Source: Sphingobacterium sp.
GTDB taxonomy: Bacteria; Bacteroidota; Bacteroidia; Sphingobacteriales; Sphingobacteriaceae
Assembly: GCA_031286695.1 (NCBI GenBank)
Contig: JAITTY010000001.1
Location: forward strand, 62,001 to 126,000
Direction of reading: 5' to 3'
DNA length: 64,000 bases
The stretch's first letter is position 1. The number at the start of each line of letters is the position of its first letter. The notes below the pieces were generated by a model. That model searched no databases and was not told where the DNA came from. It was given only the letters and a program-made list of their open reading frames with translations. The translations under genes and the position numbers were made by a program. Shown here in pieces: positions 62,218-64,000 of this stretch.

Positions 62218-62919
62218 ATGATTGTCAATAAAGATGCAATTAACGTCATCGCATTCGATGCTGATGATACATTATGGGTAAATGAACCCTATTTTCAAAA
62301 AGCTGAACACGATTTTTGTGCATTATTGGAAAACTATCTTCCACAGCACGCGATATCAAAAGAACTATTTGAAACAGAAATGAACAATCTATCACTCTAT
62401 GGCTATGGCGTGAAAGGCTTCATTCTTTGTATGATTGAGACTGCTAGCCGGATTTCTGCAGGGCAGCTACCGTTGAAGACAGTAAATAAAATTATCGAGA
62501 TTGGACAGGATTTATTAAGAATGCCTATTGAATTACTGGATGGAGTTGAGGATACATTGGTGCAGCTCAGTGCCCATTATAAATTAATTGTAGCCACAAA
62601 GGGTGATCTTCTGGATCAGGAAAGAAAGTTGAGAAATTCTGGTCTTCAAAAATTTTTTCACCATGTGGAGATTATGAGTAATAAGAAAAATGAGGATTAT
62701 GTAAAATTGCTGCGAAAAATTGAATGTCAGACCGAGAGTTTCATAATGATCGGAAATTCTATTAATTCAGATATTCTGCCAGTTTTGGAAATGGGCTCGC
62801 AGGCAATACATGTTCCTTATCATGTTACGTGGACACATGAACAAGCTAGTACTGAAATCAAACCCAACAATTTTCTACAGGTAGACAGCTTAGATCAATT
62901 GTTACCAATCTTACTTTAA
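62218..62919 (+). CDS. HAD-family hydrolase
   Basis: This 233-residue protein has the HAD motif I with nucleophile and acid, Asp15 and Asp17 in IAFDADDTLW, motif II in KLIVATKGD, and motifs III/IV (YVKLLRKIE, MIGNSINSDI). It resembles the YjjG/phosphoglycolate phosphatase type with a helical cap (residues 25-100). It likely hydrolyses a small phosphate ester. It follows the NUDIX gene, and a strong palindromic terminator ends the unit. Confidence 0.88.
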   Translation: MIVNKDAINVIAFDADDTLWVNEPYFQKAEHDFCALLENYLPQHAISKELFETEMNNLSLYGYGVKGFILCMIETASRISAGQLPLKTVNKIIEIGQDLLRMPIELLDGVEDTLVQLSAHYKLIVATKGDLLDQERKLRNSGLQKFFHHVEIMSNKKNEDYVKLLRKIECQTESFIMIGNSINSDILPVLEMGSQAIHVPYHVTWTHEQASTEIKPNNFLQVDSLDQLLPILL

Positions 62920-62920
62920 C

Positions 62921-62950
62921 AAAAAATGCGCATCTAGATGCGCATTTTTT
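62921..62950. terminator. Terminator of the methyltransferase/NUDIX/HAD unit
   Basis: A 14-bp stem (62921-62934 with 62937-62950) with a TA centre forms a perfect palindrome flanked by A6 and T6. It is an excellent bidirectional terminator two bases past the HAD stop. Confidence 0.9.
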
Positions 62951-63075
62951 GTTATTTACAAGAGTGTATCCGCGATCCTGAGCGTCTGAAAATTATTGCT
63001 ATTTCTGAACGGTTTGGCTTATCGCCGACCTATCTAGGTATCTATTTTCGTAAACAGAGCAGACATCGTTTTTAA
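62951..63075 (+). pseudogene. Fragment of an AraC-family regulator
   Basis: The frame reads YLQECIRDPERLKIIAIS then ERFGLSPTYLGIYFRKQS, ending SRHRF and a TAA at 63073-63075. This matches the first helix-turn-helix of the AraC DNA-binding domain (typically ...YEPEKLKIE...FGMSPTYFSEYFKRQTG). The second helix-turn-helix and the sensor domain are missing, and no start codon is apparent. It begins within a base of the terminator, so it is untranslated debris. Confidence 0.6.
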
Positions 63076-63177
63076 TACTGATCAATTTAAACCATTTCTG
63101 CTGTTGAAAGTACTATTGAATTAAGCAAAACAATTAACTATTTTTTTTGTTATCCATAAACACTATTAACCTGTCGT

Positions 63178-64000
63178 ATGGGAACAATTAAAAGATATCT
63201 ATTTCTCCTTCTTCCACTTTTTGTTTTTGCTTGCAAAAGCAATCAGCCGAAAGGAGATTTAATCTATTTTGGCGGAGATATTATTACGATGGAAGATGCG
63301 TTTCCACAGGTAGAAGCTCTCGTATTAAAGGATGGAAAGATTATTTTTGTCGGAAGTCAACAAAAAGCAAATACCTATATAGGAGATAATACGCAGCAAA
63401 TTGATTTAAAAGGGAAAACATTGCTGCCCGGTTTTATCGACGCACATGGACATATTACTTCAAGAGCTGGAATGGAACAAGCAATAGATCTTTCTCCAAG
63501 TCCTTATGGAACCGTAAACTCTATACCCGACCTTCAAAAGGCTTTAACAACAGTTATTCAGCAGATGAAACCAGGATCTTCCGTTCCGATATTGGGAAAC
63601 GGTTATGACGATGCCATTATGGTTGAACATCGTCATCCGACTCGTGTAGAGCTGGATGCCGTAAGCACCACAAATCCTATTATTGTCATTCATGCATCTG
63701 GTCATGCCAGTGTTGTAAATAGTGCTATGCTTACTTTACTGGGTATTGCCGAAAATGCAAAAGATCCGGAAGGAGGCCATTACGGTCGAACGTCAGATCA
63801 TCGTCTAAACGGAAAACTGGAAGAAAATGCATCTTTTGCCGCTTTGGTGAAGTTAACAGAAATGATGCCCAAGCCTAAGTCTATTAAAAACGAACTATCC
63901 CAATCTCTAAAAGATTTTATCAAGGCTCAAGATGAATGGCTTAGTTATGGTCAGACGACAATATGTGACGGACGATCTATGGGGGTGAGTGTCGGCTTAC
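63178..64000 (+). CDS. Amidohydrolase-family lipoprotein (YtcJ-like), partial
   Basis: The reading frame opens with a lipoprotein signal (FVFAC, Cys19) and continues to the window end, so the 3' part is missing (274 codons seen). The amidohydrolase 3/YtcJ signature is present: DGKIIFVGSQQKA, QIDLKGKTLLPGFIDAHGHI, with the HGH metal motif, and a later IVIHASGHASVVNSAML. These enzymes hydrolyse amides or carbamates, often with zinc. Substrate unknown. It starts 103 bases after the AraC fragment. Confidence 0.88.
   Translation, partial: MGTIKRYLFLLLPLFVFACKSNQPKGDLIYFGGDIITMEDAFPQVEALVLKDGKIIFVGSQQKANTYIGDNTQQIDLKGKTLLPGFIDAHGHITSRAGMEQAIDLSPSPYGTVNSIPDLQKALTTVIQQMKPGSSVPILGNGYDDAIMVEHRHPTRVELDAVSTTNPIIVIHASGHASVVNSAMLTLLGIAENAKDPEGGHYGRTSDHRLNGKLEENASFAALVKLTEMMPKPKSIKNELSQSLKDFIKAQDEWLSYGQTTICDGRSMGVSVGL

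Overview
The window reads as chromosomal DNA of a Bacteroidota bacterium of the Sphingobacterium/Pedobacter type. This rests on low GC, a SusC/SusD pair, a GLPGLI protein beside a TonB-dependent barrel, b558-type succinate dehydrogenase, many short-signal lipoproteins, near absence of Shine-Dalgarno sequences, and TAnnTTTG -7 boxes (one with a TTTG -33 box at exactly 19 bp). No rRNA, tRNA, CRISPR array, insertion sequence or phage gene was seen. Gene order is chromosomal and mostly metabolic, with an accessory-looking stretch from about 51 to 63 kb.

Layout. 0-4.3 kb (minus strand): a 5'-nucleotidase split into a catalytic and a C-terminal-domain gene, an Lrp/AsnC regulator with a DMT exporter, and a small FUSC-like membrane protein. 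4.5-9.5 kb: a large FAD/Fe-S D-2-hydroxyacid dehydrogenase, a lipoprotein behind a long leader stem-loop, and a DUF763 protein. 9.6-15.9 kb: a tripartite RND efflux pump. 16-20.9 kb: a BI-1 family membrane protein, SRPBCC, AhpD-like, VOC, secreted glutaminase and a GHL10-like secreted protein. 21.2-27.2 kb: a five-gene run of anion porin, DASS dicarboxylate transporter and all three subunits of a succinate dehydrogenase/fumarate reductase, apparently a dicarboxylate uptake-and-oxidation unit. 27.4-34.5 kb: polysaccharide deacetylase lipoprotein, GNAT, and an orphan SusC/SusD pair. 34.6-36.8 kb: an inverted array of 11-nt repeats, then an MFS exporter and its likely FadR-type regulator sharing a 13-bp operator. 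37-41.5 kb: small secreted protein, GLPGLI protein, TonB-type barrel, and the remains of a Crp/Fnr regulator. 41.6-44.5 kb: a CPA1 antiporter and a YdcF-domain fusion.

The most interesting region is 44.6-51.2 kb. An Lrp-type regulator faces, across a clear palindrome, a tightly packed operon of an ethanolamine-type APC permease, a glutamine-synthetase-like ligase, an iron-dependent alcohol dehydrogenase, a PuuD-like gamma-glutamyl hydrolase and an aldehyde dehydrogenase. There is no amine oxidase, no EutBC and no microcompartment gene. The set makes chemical sense as gamma-glutamylation of an amino alcohol (ethanolamine is the leading candidate), oxidation of its hydroxyl to a carboxylate in two steps, and release of the amino acid (glycine for ethanolamine) and glutamate.

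51.4-64 kb carries a Tet(X)-like flavin monooxygenase, three AraC regulators, an FMO/CzcO-like flavoprotein, an ANT(6)/AadS-like adenylyltransferase, a DUF3267 putative metalloprotease, an aldehyde dehydrogenase preceded by two 14-bp direct repeats that suit an AraC activator, a methyltransferase/NUDIX/HAD cluster, an AraC remnant, and an amidohydrolase that runs off the window end.
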